From NCBI GenBank assembly GCA_021234155.1, contig JAJEKV010000016.1, positions 2,778,471 to 2,842,470 of the forward strand: 64,000 bases of DNA. Direction: 5' to 3'. The DNA comes from Isoetes taiwanensis. Lineage: Eukaryota > Streptophyta > Lycopodiopsida > Isoetales > Isoetaceae. Positions 9,755-20,135 of this stretch are shown here, in pieces (position 1 is the stretch's first letter; every line of letters starts with the position of its first letter). A program made the position numbers and the translations under genes. The notes beneath the pieces were generated by a model. That model worked only from the letters and a program-made list of their open reading frames with translations, did no database searches and had not been told where the DNA came from.

Positions 9755-11722
9755 AACCATCATTCAATTAAATTGGGATTATGTTTGTTCCAAAATTGTG
9801 CCAGATAAGTGTTATTTTTAGGGCATCTAGTGTTTTTTTAAATCTATTTTTGGCATTTATAAAGTGTAGTGTATGTTGCATATATGGTTATTTTTTCAAT
9901 TTTACTTTAAATAAGATGCTTATTTGCTTGAAATTAACATCACAATATCACAACGAAATAATCACTTACGTTATGAAATCAAGCAAATATTACAATACAT
10001 AAAAATAATATTGCTCCAATATTCACATTTTTTTAAGAAACTTAAATATAGAGTTATGGTATTTAGGCCAATAAAACTGGAATATCTATACAACTAATAA
10101 ATGAGATATCCTACAAAATGCTTTAAAATAGACAATTTTGGCAAGTGACTTTCCTCCAAAATTCTTTAAAATAGACAATTTTGGCGTTAAAATTGACAAC
10201 TTTGTAAGTGGCGTCAGTGTTAAATCGCGCGTGGCGCAATTTTTCAAGTGTGTGCAAACTACAGAGTTCCAAACCCCCTGTTCCTCACCCTTTCCAAAAT
10301 TTTCCAAAGAGAGCCAGATTAATCCTACGTAATAATCTTAGGGCTTTTGCCTTTCATCTTAGTTAGAGCGATTATCTAACATCTTAGGGCTTTTGCCTTT
10401 CATTCACCTTGTGTAGAATAAACCCATGCTCTGTTTATAAACCCGAAGAAGCATCTCTATTTTACCATATTTGAAGCATTGTCCAAAGCTCCCATGGTTT
10501 AGCTTTCCTCACTGCGACCTTCAATCACCTGCCCTTATCTCTTCTCTCAATCTCTTTGTGCGGCTCTTCCCCTCTCAGCATCCCCAATGTATTTGAGCGA
10601 TGATGGGAATATAATTTCCATGCCCCCTGGGGGTGTTGAAACAGAGAAAAAATATCAAATTATGTAGTGCCTCTTCTCGATCTATACCAAGCTCACTGTG
10701 TACCATCCCAAGGACCTGGCCTCCATTTGATCCGAAAAAAATCGCCATACTTCCTTGTATCTTTGGTTCTACCGTAATGAAAGGAATTGGAGCAAGATGA
10801 GGGCATGCCCAAGTGGTGCAATCTGGGGTGCTAACCATATCTTCACAGTTGTTCAACATCACTCGCGTTAAACAATGAAGCAGTTCAATCAATACAAAAA
10901 TGAACTCTGCAAATAAGTTACTCATACCGCATCGTAAAGTAGCTTTGTGCCAAGTTCAAAGTCTTTTTCCCAATCGAGGAAACACCTCATTGATGGCGCC
11001 TCAACCCGTGAAGCCATTTTGTTGCATTAGTGCTCAAGACCTTGAAGCGTAAGCTCTTCAACTTAAAATGCTTGTCTTTATCTTCAATAGGATCCAAATA
11101 ATGAGTCCTCGAATACGAGTCCTCAATTTGCCCAATATCGAAAAAAACCCGAAAGCTCTTTTTTTGATCTGAAAAAAAAATATAGCACGGAATCTGGGAA
11201 TCCGTAGGCGGGGCATATGGGCGCCAGAAAATGGTGCTTTTGTATTCTTGGACACGCTTCTTCACATATGCATCTTGTCCAATCGGATCCATGTATTTCA
11301 AAGCGATCGACACCGGCGCCAGCCTAAAGGAAGGCCATAGTTGCGGGGCCATGCAATGTGTTCAAACAAGAAAATCCAGATTTTGCCATGAATCCGAAAC
11401 ATGAGATCGTAACTTTGTCCATGAACCGGGCGAGCGTATGAGCTAGGCTAAGCCACTTTTCGGGACGCTCGCTATTAGGGCAATGCCATCAGGGAAAATA
11501 GAATGCAAAGAGAAATATAAAATTGGGGGAATTTTTATGCGGGAGCCGGAGACGATTTTTGAGAAAAGCCAAACGGAAGAGAGAGAATTTTTGGGGGAAT
11601 TCTTTTGAGGGTGGGCTAAGGAAACGCTGCTTTCTAAAAAACAGAAAAGTTTCTCCATAAAATCTCCCGTATTTAAAATTCTAAAAATTATGACATAATC
11701 TAAATTTAAATGAATGATGGTT
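9755..11722. mobile_element. 1968-bp TIR DNA element nested in the gypsy 3' UTR
   Basis: The ends aaccatcattca (9755-9766) and tgaatgatggtt (11711-11722) are perfect 12-base inverted repeats, and the similarity continues imperfectly for about 30 bases (ggattatgt against acataatc). The 4-base sequence atgc flanks both sides (9751-9754, 11723-11726) as a candidate target duplication. Removing the element restores the ~100-base spacing of tcccatcatcgc in the host element. A second partial copy is at 1-1172. The superfamily is not clear; the interior holds minus-strand ORFs that may derive from a plant mobile domain protein. Confidence 0.7.
10575..11352 (-). pseudogene. ORF remnants inside the TIR element, possible plant mobile domain
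   Basis: Two minus-strand ORFs, 10987-11352 (121 aa) and 10575-10925 (116 aa), follow one another. The first contains LWPSFRLAPVSIALKY and, later, YKSTIFWRPYAPP. That resembles the LPL..RW...R and V.WRPY signatures of plant mobile domain (aminotransferase-like) proteins often found in plant DNA transposons. The second part has no recognisable motif. No intact frame spans the whole region. The family call is weak. Confidence 0.35.
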
Positions 11723-11834
11723 ATGCCTTAAAGGCGTATCCCATCATCGCCACACGTTCAAGATTCAGCACATGTGCTCTACTAACTAGAAGACATGAGC
11801 CGAACTTAAGGCTAACTAAGAAGCATACTAGCTA

Positions 11835-12250
11835 ACCTCCCCGGCGAAGAGGGTCGACCAAGCTCCGGAGACGACTTCCCCATCAAACTCCTTCATAAAT
11901 TAGGGGTATTGCTTCTCCAAATCCTCGCTTCAATACCCGTGTTAAGCGTTTTCCACGGGCAAGTGCTTCCACTTGACCAAATACCGAGGAACTGAGACCT
12001 CCTAGTCTTCTTGAATGACTTATCAAGAAGTAACTTCGGGCACAATTTCAACTTGCTCTTACGTCATTTCCAACAAAGTTGGAGTATCCAAGACCTCCTC
12101 GGGATTAGGATTGTGCCTTTTCAATAAACTTACGTGGAAAACCTTGTGAACTTTGAGATGGGCCTGGAAGATCCAACTTGTAGGCTTGGGAGCCCACTCT
12201 CCAAAAATCTTGAACGGACCAGCCCACCTAGGGCAAGCTTCTTGCAACTC
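11835..12250 (-). pseudogene. integrase C-terminus and chromodomain of the gypsy element
   Basis: The minus strand reads CPRWAGPFKI...HLKVHKVFHVSLLKRHNPNP (12247-12100), the GPF-type integrase C-terminal fold of chromoviruses. It is followed by EQVEIVPEV, a stop, then SVPRYLVKWKHLPVENA, a stop, and SEDLEKQYP (about 12060-11880). YLVKWK and the following hydrophobic/acidic pattern are those of a chromodomain, which in chromoviruses directs integration by reading histone H3 marks. Several in-frame stops show decay. Confidence 0.8.
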
Positions 12251-12295
12251 CCCAACCGAAGCTTAGCTTGCTTAACCTTGATCTTCAACCACATG

Positions 12296-13150
12296 CTATC
12301 GCCTACCTTTGAACTCCCTTACCGGCCCCAGGCTGCACGCTGGGCCACAATCTTCTAGCCGACTTCTTGCTACTAGGAGGTACCCCTTACTTCCTCCACC
12401 ACCGGCCAGATATCTCCTAGCATCTGGCGGGATACTTCCACCTTTTGACACGCGATTGTGCCAAGTGTCCGGGGTTAGGCACTGGTACCGTAATTTACCA
12501 TGAAAGGAGACATCCGAGATGACTCTGCTTGGCACACTATTGTAGGCTAATTCTACCAAGTGGATGTACTCATCCCACTTGACCTGCTTATTCCACACAA
12601 AGCTTCTAAGCATGTCTTCCAAGATTGATTCGGCCCTCTCCGCCCGACCATCTGTTTGGGGGTGATATGCCGTGCTCATGGAGAGCTTCGTCCAATGGTG
12701 CTAAAGAGGTCCCCGCCAAAAGGCACTCATAAATTTGGAATCCTTGTCCGAAATTCTCCCGAGGCATGCCATGGAGCCTAAAAATCTCCTTTACAAATAG
12801 TTTGGCAGTATCTAATGCGGTGTCCCTAGTCTTGCAAGGCACAAAATGTGCCATCTTAGATAACTTGTCTACGACAACCATCAATGCATCCTTGCCTCGA
12901 AGAGTTCTAGGAAGTCCTGTGTGAAATCCATGCTTATGACCTCCCACTTAGCATTTGGCACCCCCAATGACTCTAAGGCACCCACTGGTTGCTGCTTTCC
13001 TCACACAACTGGCATTCTCGAATATACCTAGCTATCTGCTTCTTCATTCCCGGCCAGAAGAAACTACTTGAATCTTGAAGTAGGTCTTCATGAACCCCGG
13101 TGATGCCCCTTATTAGGGTCATTGTGTGTGTCATGAAGAATTAGCTTCCT
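12296..13150 (-). pseudogene. integrase zinc-binding and core domains of the gypsy element
   Basis: From high to low coordinate the minus strand encodes YIRECQLCEESS (HHCC zinc finger remnant, about 13030), then ALMVVVDKLSKMAHFVPC, LFVKEIFRLHGMPR and STAYHPQTDGRAERAESILED. The last is the conserved YHPQTDGQ.ER signature with the catalytic Glu region. The middle Asp motif (usually SDRD..F) is garbled to FGQGFQIYECL. Frames shift between 12947 and 12679. In the intact family this enzyme inserts the cDNA copy into the genome. Confidence 0.85.
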
Positions 13151-13824
13151 TATACCTGACGATTCGGGCACACACAACTTATCCTTATGGTACAACAAGT
13201 CGCCTTCCTTCTTATATTCCTTATCTGTTCTGTTCTAGCCTCCTTAGAGAGGCTTTCCCATACCTCCTTGAAATCACCATCAATTGGCAATGTCTCCTCA
13301 ATTTTCTTGCCATACCCACTCGAAAGAGTTGATATAGCATTACAATGTGTTCTCGTCTCAAGGGGTCTTCTAGAAAGAGCATCAGCAACCACATTCAACT
13401 TACCTGGCTTATAAGCAATCTCAAAATCATACTCTTCTAGGAATTCCATCCACCTCCTTTGCCTTAGATTGAGGAGCGGTTGGGTAAAGATGTATTGGAG
13501 GCTCTGGTGATCAGTATCTAACTGAAACTTCCTCCCAAGCAAATAATGCCTCCAAATACGAAGAGCTCTCACAATAGCTAGAAGTTCCTGATCATGGGTT
13601 GGATAGCGCTGCTCGGTGTCGTTCAACTTCTTGGAATCATAGGCCACTACTCTTCCTTCTTGCATAAGGACTCCACCTGTTGCTATCTTGCTTGCGTCTG
13701 TTGCTACTATCTTGTCCTTGTCTGGATCTGGCAGAACTAGCACTGGTGCTGTTGTTAAGGCTTCCTTAAGCTTTTCAAATGAAGCTTGAACATTTTCTAG
13801 CCAATGTGTTCTCCAATCTTTCAC
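13150..13824 (-). pseudogene. RNase H domain of the gypsy polyprotein
   Basis: An open stretch of 224 residues containing LPDPDKDKIVATDASKIATG, VAYDSKKLNDTEQRYPTHDQ, ELLAIVRALRIWRHYLLG, DTDHQSLQYI and KPGKLNVVADALSRRP. This is the RT connection/RNase H module of Ty3/gypsy elements with its acidic residues in place (TDAS, HDQE, DTDH). It is the longest undamaged piece of this polyprotein. RT lies immediately upstream on the minus strand and the integrase finger downstream. Confidence 0.9.
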
Positions 13825-14803
13825 CTTAACACTCTTAGTGAGGTCCAGTCAAAGGACGCCACTTAGCGAAGTCCTTCCACGAACTTCCTGTTAATAACCC
13901 CGCCGGACCTAGAAAGCTTCTTACCTCCGCCCATTCTTTGGTGGCCGCCAATCCACTACCGCTTCAATCTTTAAGTGGCTCGGTGGAGATCCCTTCCGCC
14001 GATATGACATGGCCCAAGTACTCCACTCTTTTTCGGTAGCAAAGTGGCATTTGGAGAGCTTTCCATACAAAATGATGCCAGCCTTAACTTTTCCAACACC
14101 CTTCTCAAATCTTTTGGCCATGATCTTCAATGGACTTACCATAGACTAGAATGTCGTCGAAGAAGACAATGACAAACTCATCTAGGAAATCCCTCAAGAC
14201 GCCGCTCATGAGGCGCATGAAAGTTGCTAGAGCATTCGACAACCCAAAGGGCATTCTCAGAACTCAAAGTGACCATACCGCGTTCTAAAGACGGGCCTTA
14301 TGGATATCCTCTTATTTTATTCTTATCCGATGGTACCGACCTCAAATCAATTTTAGAGAATACCTTTGCTCCTTGAGCTGGTCCATTAAATCATCGCCCT
14401 TGGCAATGCATACTTATTCTTTATCGTCCGCTTGTTGAGTGGGCGATAGTCTATGCACATTCTTAAGCTCCCATCTTTCTTCTTCACGAAGAGTATAGGT
14501 GCTCAAAAGGAGACACACTTGCTCTAATAAAACCAAGCTCAAGCAATTCACGGAGCTGCTTCTTGAGCTCGATCAACTCCGGGGTGCTCATCCTATAAGG
14601 CTTTTTGTGGTAGGCTTAGCATCTCGGGCTAGTGTGATCTCACACTCCACACCCCTATAAGGGTAGCTGCGGATTTCATCCCGGAACACATCCTTGAATT
14701 CAGAAATGAGCCTTGCTACCGGCTTGGACAATCGATTCCCCTTTTGGTCGCTTCCATCACGCCTATTGGGCTCAATTGCCTCTAACCTCAAAATGTAATC
14801 CAC
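13825..14803 (-). pseudogene. reverse transcriptase domain of the gypsy polyprotein
   Basis: The N-terminal part (14803-14588) reads LISEFKDVFRDEIRSYPYRG, then [13 protein letters not shown], the usual lead-in to gypsy RT. After frame changes, the minus strand at about 14210-14140 encodes LDEFVIVFFDDILVYGKSIE, the catalytic box with FFDD in place of the common YLDD or YIDD. LGHVIS-equivalent sequence (a remnant around 14040-13980) precedes the RNase H domain. Many stops and shifts make it non-functional. Confidence 0.85.
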
Positions 14804-14804
14804 C

Positions 14805-15244
14805 TTATTTCTTTCTATACTCTTCCTTAGTCATTTGCTTCAAAGAAATACACCGCATAGAAGAAGCCTTCTTACCTTTCACTATGAATTTGGTGCCGTC
14901 CGGTGTTGTCATGGCGATCTCATTACAGTCGCAGTCGATCATGGCTTTCGCTGGCTTTAGGAACTCCATTCCTACTATAAGGTCATACCTTCCAATTTCC
15001 ATGACCTCTCGCCCCACCAGACCACTTACTTCCACTAAGGTCTATGTCGAATGTGATCCTCCTCCCTTTAGTGTGCTGCCGAACGGCCGTTTACATCGCG
15101 AAGCCGGCCTTGGCTTAGACTTCAATATCTTGTTCTTCATTAGGGCAGCCCAGCCTAGGAGAGGCAAAGTTGTGAGAGCTACAATTGTCTATGAGGACTA
15201 CATATGGTTGCTATCTATGATTCCATCACCGCAATGACCTGCCG
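14805..15244 (-). pseudogene. retropepsin-like protease region of the gypsy polyprotein
   Basis: The minus strand at 15035-14805 reads VMEIGRYDLIVGMEFL, equivalent to the YDVILGMDWL segment that follows the protease active site. Upstream (15240-15100), frames give remnants like ALTTLPLLGWAALMKNKILK and DIDLSGS. The DSGA active-site triad is not intact. The region is cut by the LINE insertion right at its upstream edge (15245). Confidence 0.65.
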
Positions 15245-15260
15245 ACCGATTTTCAATATC

Positions 15261-16621
15261 TTTTTTTTTTTTTTATTTATTGAAGGCGATTTATATATTA
15301 ATTATAGAGTATAAGTTAACAAAAGTGGTACTTTTTGAAGGGAAGTATAACCCTATTAAAACAAAAAAAAGTGTTTGTTGGAAAAAATAACAAGATATCC
15401 AAGATAAGATAGAGTATCTTATTTGAAGCTATCCCCTCGTACCAAATATAAAGTCTGTTGTGATCTAGAATTGTGATCTGAGATTAGTGTTGGTAGGCTT
15501 CCTGCCCTGCCCACGACCATAACAGGATAGCGCATTTAAAGGACACATGCATGATTACGCTTTGGCCATATTAAACCGCCCTTACTATCTTTTGCCTCCG
15601 CGCATTCCCCTTCTTGCATTATAATTACGGTCACAAAGCGATTCTTGAGAGGCGAGGGTTTCGTCATGGCCATATATATTCGGAGGACCAAACACCTTGA
15701 TCCATTGTTGATTTGCCACTGGGTCAATCGTTTTCCATTTGAGTTTGCGCACCAACACAAAGATAATCCCTGTAAAAACAGAAACAAAGATGTCAGACTC
15801 ATGTTTGGTCTTGTGTAGCAGCAATAATCCATTTAATGTCATATTCAGTTTGCTTGATTATAGCCTCAGGATGAGTTATATCACAGTTGAATATGAAGTT
15901 GTTTCTTCCCTTCCAAATCCGCCATAGAAGGATGTAAATCCTCCAATCATTAGGATTGTTTGGCAGAAAAAACTCTAGCATGTCAAGCGAATTAAGATCA
16001 TAACCAAAAATGGTAGAGGCTAACTCCAGGATCCATTCCGACCAGATGCAAGTTTTAAACAAGTGGTCCTCATCTTCCCTGGAATTAAGCACCTGGGGCA
16101 TGCATCCGAATCTGACATTTGGATCTTGTGCCTTTTGTGATTAGTGGCTAAAGCTCTGTGCCAAAGCTGCCACATGAAAGATTTCACTTTAGGAGGGATT
16201 GGGCTCGACCACATGAACTTTAGATTCCTTGTGCATCTATCCTCCTCAGTTTGCCATTTGGTATGGATGGAAAGCCTTTGTCCTCTCATCAGGAAATTGT
16301 AAGCTGATTTAACCTTGAATCCAGTAGTTCCATTATGAGTCCAGTTCTGATCATCATCATCAATCCATCTTCCTTGAGAGAGCACCTAATATATGTTGTT
16401 GTAGAGAAACTCGGTATCCAATCCTTCCCAAGCCAAAATAGAGAGTTGAAAAGGGATAATCCCTTGGTCATTAAACATATCTCGATGAAAATGATTCCTT
16501 GCTTCCCCATAGCCTACTTTGCCTCGAAGTGACAAAGCTAAACATAGAGAGGAGTCATTGGTGAGGAGTCCCGGGTTCTAAAAGATGGATTGATCCATGG
16601 AGAGGCCCTCTTTCCAGGTAA
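15261..16621 (-). mobile_element. 5'-truncated LINE nested in the gypsy element, 16-bp TSD
   Basis: The identical 16-mer accgattttcaatatc flanks the insert at 15245-15260 and 16622-16637. A T-run (poly(A) on the minus strand) starts at 15261. The minus strand encodes the C-terminal part of a plant L1-type ORF2: LTHNGTTGFKVKSAYNFL-like sequence, SSPIPPKVKSFMWQLWHRAL, then ACPRC and EDEDHLFKTC (zf-RVT domain, 16385-16020), and IYILLWRIWKGRNNFIF (16101-15799). The RT core is absent, so the copy was truncated at insertion. The gypsy sequence resumes exactly on both sides. Confidence 0.9.
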
Positions 16622-16637
16622 ACCGATTTTCAATATC

Positions 16638-17140
16638 ACCACTCAATATTTGCACGGATATGGCACTCACCATCTATGAAGTCACACAGGCCTCATCTTT
16701 GGTGCGTCATCTTCATCCGCTTACATTTGGTGAATCCCAATCCCCAAGCTCTGCCAAAGCCGCATGCATGCGAATGGGCAATCATGTGTTCGGTGCCCGG
16801 CCGGAAGCACACGAAACATAGCTTCTTCGATACACTCTGTCTCTTCTCCTTGAGGGAGATCATCTAAAAAAAGGCTTTTTAGGGCACTACCCATGCGTGC
16901 AAACTACGATCCCCAAAGTTCTTACCACGAGCTCTTCCTTGCTCTGGCCTCGATGGGCGTAAGCTGCTGATTGCTACTACGAATGCTTGCCACGTGACTT
17001 TCCTTTGAAGGCCGATTTTGTTTCTCCCTCGGCGTTCTTTGGGCTTCTTCAAACTTATGGCTTTTATCCTCGCGCTTAGCGATTTTGGGTTGATTCTTTG
17101 TTTTGTTGCAAGATGACAGCTTTTTCTTTTTCGAACACAT
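16638..17140 (-). pseudogene. gag C-terminal region with zinc knuckle (gypsy)
   Basis: The minus strand encodes a lysine-rich linker (KKKKLSSCNKTKNQPK...PREKQNRPSKES) ending in LTPIEARARK, the chromovirus gag lead-in to the zinc knuckle. It continues as KLCFVC...GTEHMIAHSHAC, a degraded CCHC knuckle. The domain would bind genomic RNA during packaging. The block is bounded by the LINE target duplication at 16637 and, on the other side, by DNA-transposon-like sequence from about 17150. Confidence 0.65.
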
Positions 17141-17689
17141 GTATTGGAAATCCTTCAGAAGTTATTGTTATGAAATCAATGATCGAAACTTGAAAGATGG
17201 GCTTCAAGAAGCAAAAGTGCGCTAATAGCAAAGATAAATTGGCTGCAAAACATTCATTTGTTATCAATGATTGTTGGAAAAAAGGAGATATAAACAAGAA
17301 TGTTTCTTCAAAATTGCTAAAAGATACAGCCAAGAAATTTATCCAAAGGCTGCGACAAGAAGGAAGATAATGTCATTAAGTGGGAGCAAATGTATGGGCT
17401 TTGGCGGGGAAGGATGCCAAGATCAAATAGAATCGATGATTCAATCAAATGTCGGGTTAAGTGAATTTTGGCTTGATAATACCAAAGTTTCACCAAAGGT
17501 TAGAGATGTCATGAAGAGGAGAACACACAATACAATACCTTGATATCTCACGCAGGGTTTGCTCTTGTAATTGAATCAATTCAGTTTTGGAGATTATGTT
17601 TTCTTCCAAAATTCTTTCATGACTTTCTTACGTACATTCTAGTTACGTTCGAAAAGACTGTTAATGATTACACATGGTTTTCATGAAAT

Positions 17690-18080
17690 GTATTGCATTT
17701 TACATTGTTTATATTTTTTACATTGTTTACATTGTTTCCATTAACACTTACATGTCCAGTACAATTGCATTTACATGTACTTGAATATCAAAATTACATC
17801 ATTTTACATTTTAGTGTACTTTCAGGTAATGAAGCCAAACAAATCATACATATGTACATTAGATGTACTAATATTGTAACATTAATGTGATGTACTAATA
17901 TTGTAACATTAATTAGATGTACATTAGATGTACATTGGATGTACATTAAATGTACAGGAACAGATCAGTGGAACTGTTTGGCTGTACATTAGATGTACTG
18001 ATGTACATTAGATGTACATTAGATGTCTGATAACGGTCGATCCGACTATTGGACATTTTATGTACATAGAACATACATTA
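17690..18080. repeat. atgtacat-rich repeat cluster, left
   Basis: Dense imperfect copies of tagatgtacatt and tacattagatgtac, for example at 17855-18030. The core atgtacat is its own reverse complement. Similar clusters occur at 20070-20130 and 24410-24845. Confidence 0.7.
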
Positions 18081-18169
18081 AATGTACAATTGTATAGTTC
18101 AATACTCTTTTGGCATCTGGTTGCCGACATCATTTTGCTAACATGGTCTTTAATGCTTTTGTTATTGCA

Positions 18170-19970
18170 GTCTGAGCTTTATCAACAGTTTGTATATCAG
18201 AACCCTGATACCAAAATTAGCCTTCGACGGCCGGTTATCTCAAACCTGATTGCATAAGGAAATTGAAGGAGAGAAACACATGTTCTTTGTGTCAAACATG
18301 AGCAAGCGGTCTGTCTGAAAAGGCCTTCAATGATATGAGGAGATCCCTACATGTTAATTGCACTTTTGCTGCTGCAGTGTGTGTGTGCATGCCAAAAAAA
18401 CAATGGTGTATGTCAAGCAAACAAGAAGACTTTTGATAATGTTAGTATCTTGTGGAGGTCAACAGTTTATGAAAATATGTGACGGATGAATGGCATAAAC
18501 TAAAATGCATCAAAGGTGAATGTGATGAATGTGGAGTGAAGAAATTGGACATTTGTCCAAACGAGGAAGATGGAATTGAGAATGTCGACCGGTAAGTATA
18601 TGCATATGTCAATGAGCCATCCAAAAAGGTACATCGAAGGCTTAGATTGGTTGATCGGAATGACAAAGCATCTACTTTTGTTAAAGAACATGAAAAATTC
18701 AGCTTGCTAAGTTTGAGATCATAACTTCTACAAAGACTGCTGGGCGGAGCAAACAATTTAAAAGATGTGTTGAGAAACTCGGGATAATAGTGTGTTGTCT
18801 GTTGTTGACTTTGCAGAGAACTACACATTGAAACCCGAGGGACGAGAAGTGCAATTCGAGCATTGGAATCTGATCAAATTAGTATTTTGGTCCATATTTC
18901 AATGATGAAAATAGAAGGTAAGCTTAAAAATAGTGCATTTCTATGTTTTAGATGGCGGAAGCATGACACTCATTTTGTGCAACATGGTTTTAAATTACAT
19001 TTGGGGTGGCTTAAGAATAATGGACGTGTGGTGGGATGGTTGTGCATCTCAATTCAAATCTGCACGGGCATGGTATGGAATCTGTAGATACCATGTTGAA
19101 AATAAAATTTGAGTGATATGGAATTTCTTTGGATCTGGCCATGGGAAAGGCACACATGATGGCGAGGCTGGTATAGCAAAGTTGTGGCTTGAGAGCGGCG
19201 AAAAACAAAATGGCATGCCGGTGATGGTCTAAAAGCTTGACATGTGCGCTTTTAAGGGCCAAGGAATCGGATTGTGAAAGGGTGTTTTGGGAGGTTGGAA
19301 AAACAGATGTGAACATGCAGCAAGCATTCAATTGCAAGACTTTACCTGGTACTCAGCAGATACATTCTGTGTCAACTATAAACCCAGCAGATCCAACAAA
19401 GTTGCTATGCAGACCACTCTCGTGCTTTTGTGATGCTTGCATGAACTTCAATTGGTTGAATTGTGAGAACATTAAACATTGTGGAGAATGGTCTCTAAAA
19501 GTTTGGGCCTTACTGATCATATTGCCTCTCGTGGTGAAGCTGAAAGTGATGTGGAAGTTTTGTATCAAGACGAGGGTCAATTTGGTTTAGATGACAACAT
19601 TGGCTGTTTTTTTTATGTATTTGTGTCTTTTGCAGCACCAGACAATGTGGAAGGTGTTTCATACTATGTTCTCATGTGCACCAGGGAAAAGCATGCATTG
19701 GAAGAAGATTCAATTGATGACTATGGAAATGAATACTCTGCTGGCACTAGTGTCATTGAAGGACAATATTATGAACTAATCCCAGGCTGCCACAATAAGT
19801 ATAAACTGCTTCCTACTAAGAATGTTTTGGTACTACCTCAGAATCATGATTGGGGTTCGAATCCCATTCAAGAAAGTAAAACACAAGTGAAGGGGGCAAG
19901 CCAGCATTTCACTTGCCGGATGAAGTCCATGAGACATTGTTATCACAACTTCCAGCAATTGTAGATGACA
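18170..19970 (+). pseudogene. transposase of a plant DGC.SQFKS...HGKG.HDG family
   Basis: In one frame (positions divisible by 3) the plus strand gives GGSMTLILCNMVLNYIWGGL, then WWDGCASQFKSARAWYGICR (from 19032), a TGA at 19110-19112 and WNFFGSGHGKGTHDGEAGIA (from 19119). The same frame later carries YYVLMCTREKHALEEDSIDD and GQYYELIPGCHNKYKLL (to 19964). Upstream in another frame, DFAENYTLKPEGREVQFEHW (about 18800) is typical of this family. The acidic residues in the DG and HDG motifs are presumably DDE-type catalytic residues of a repetitive transposase family. Several stops and shifts show it is dead. Confidence 0.7.
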
Positions 19971-20064
19971 TGGACTAAGTCAGATCTGTGATACTTTCCG
20001 AAATATTGTAATACTTTGTTCATATAAAAGATAAGAACTGAAGAACTGACTACTTGAGAGTGCA

Positions 20065-20135
20065 TTGTGTACATCAATGTACATAGAATGTACAACAGAT
20101 GTACATCTTATGTACATCCGTTGTACATTCGGAAA
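20065..20135. repeat. atgtacat-rich repeat cluster, centre
   Basis: catcaatgtacatagaatgt, acaacagatgtacatcttatgt and acatccgttgtacatt follow each other just after the transposase remnant, with the same palindromic core as the clusters on each side. Confidence 0.65.

Noticed and set aside
17690-18080. CRISPR-like or satellite interpretation of the atgtacat clusters
   Set aside because: No constant repeat length or unique spacers; copies are irregular and palindromic.
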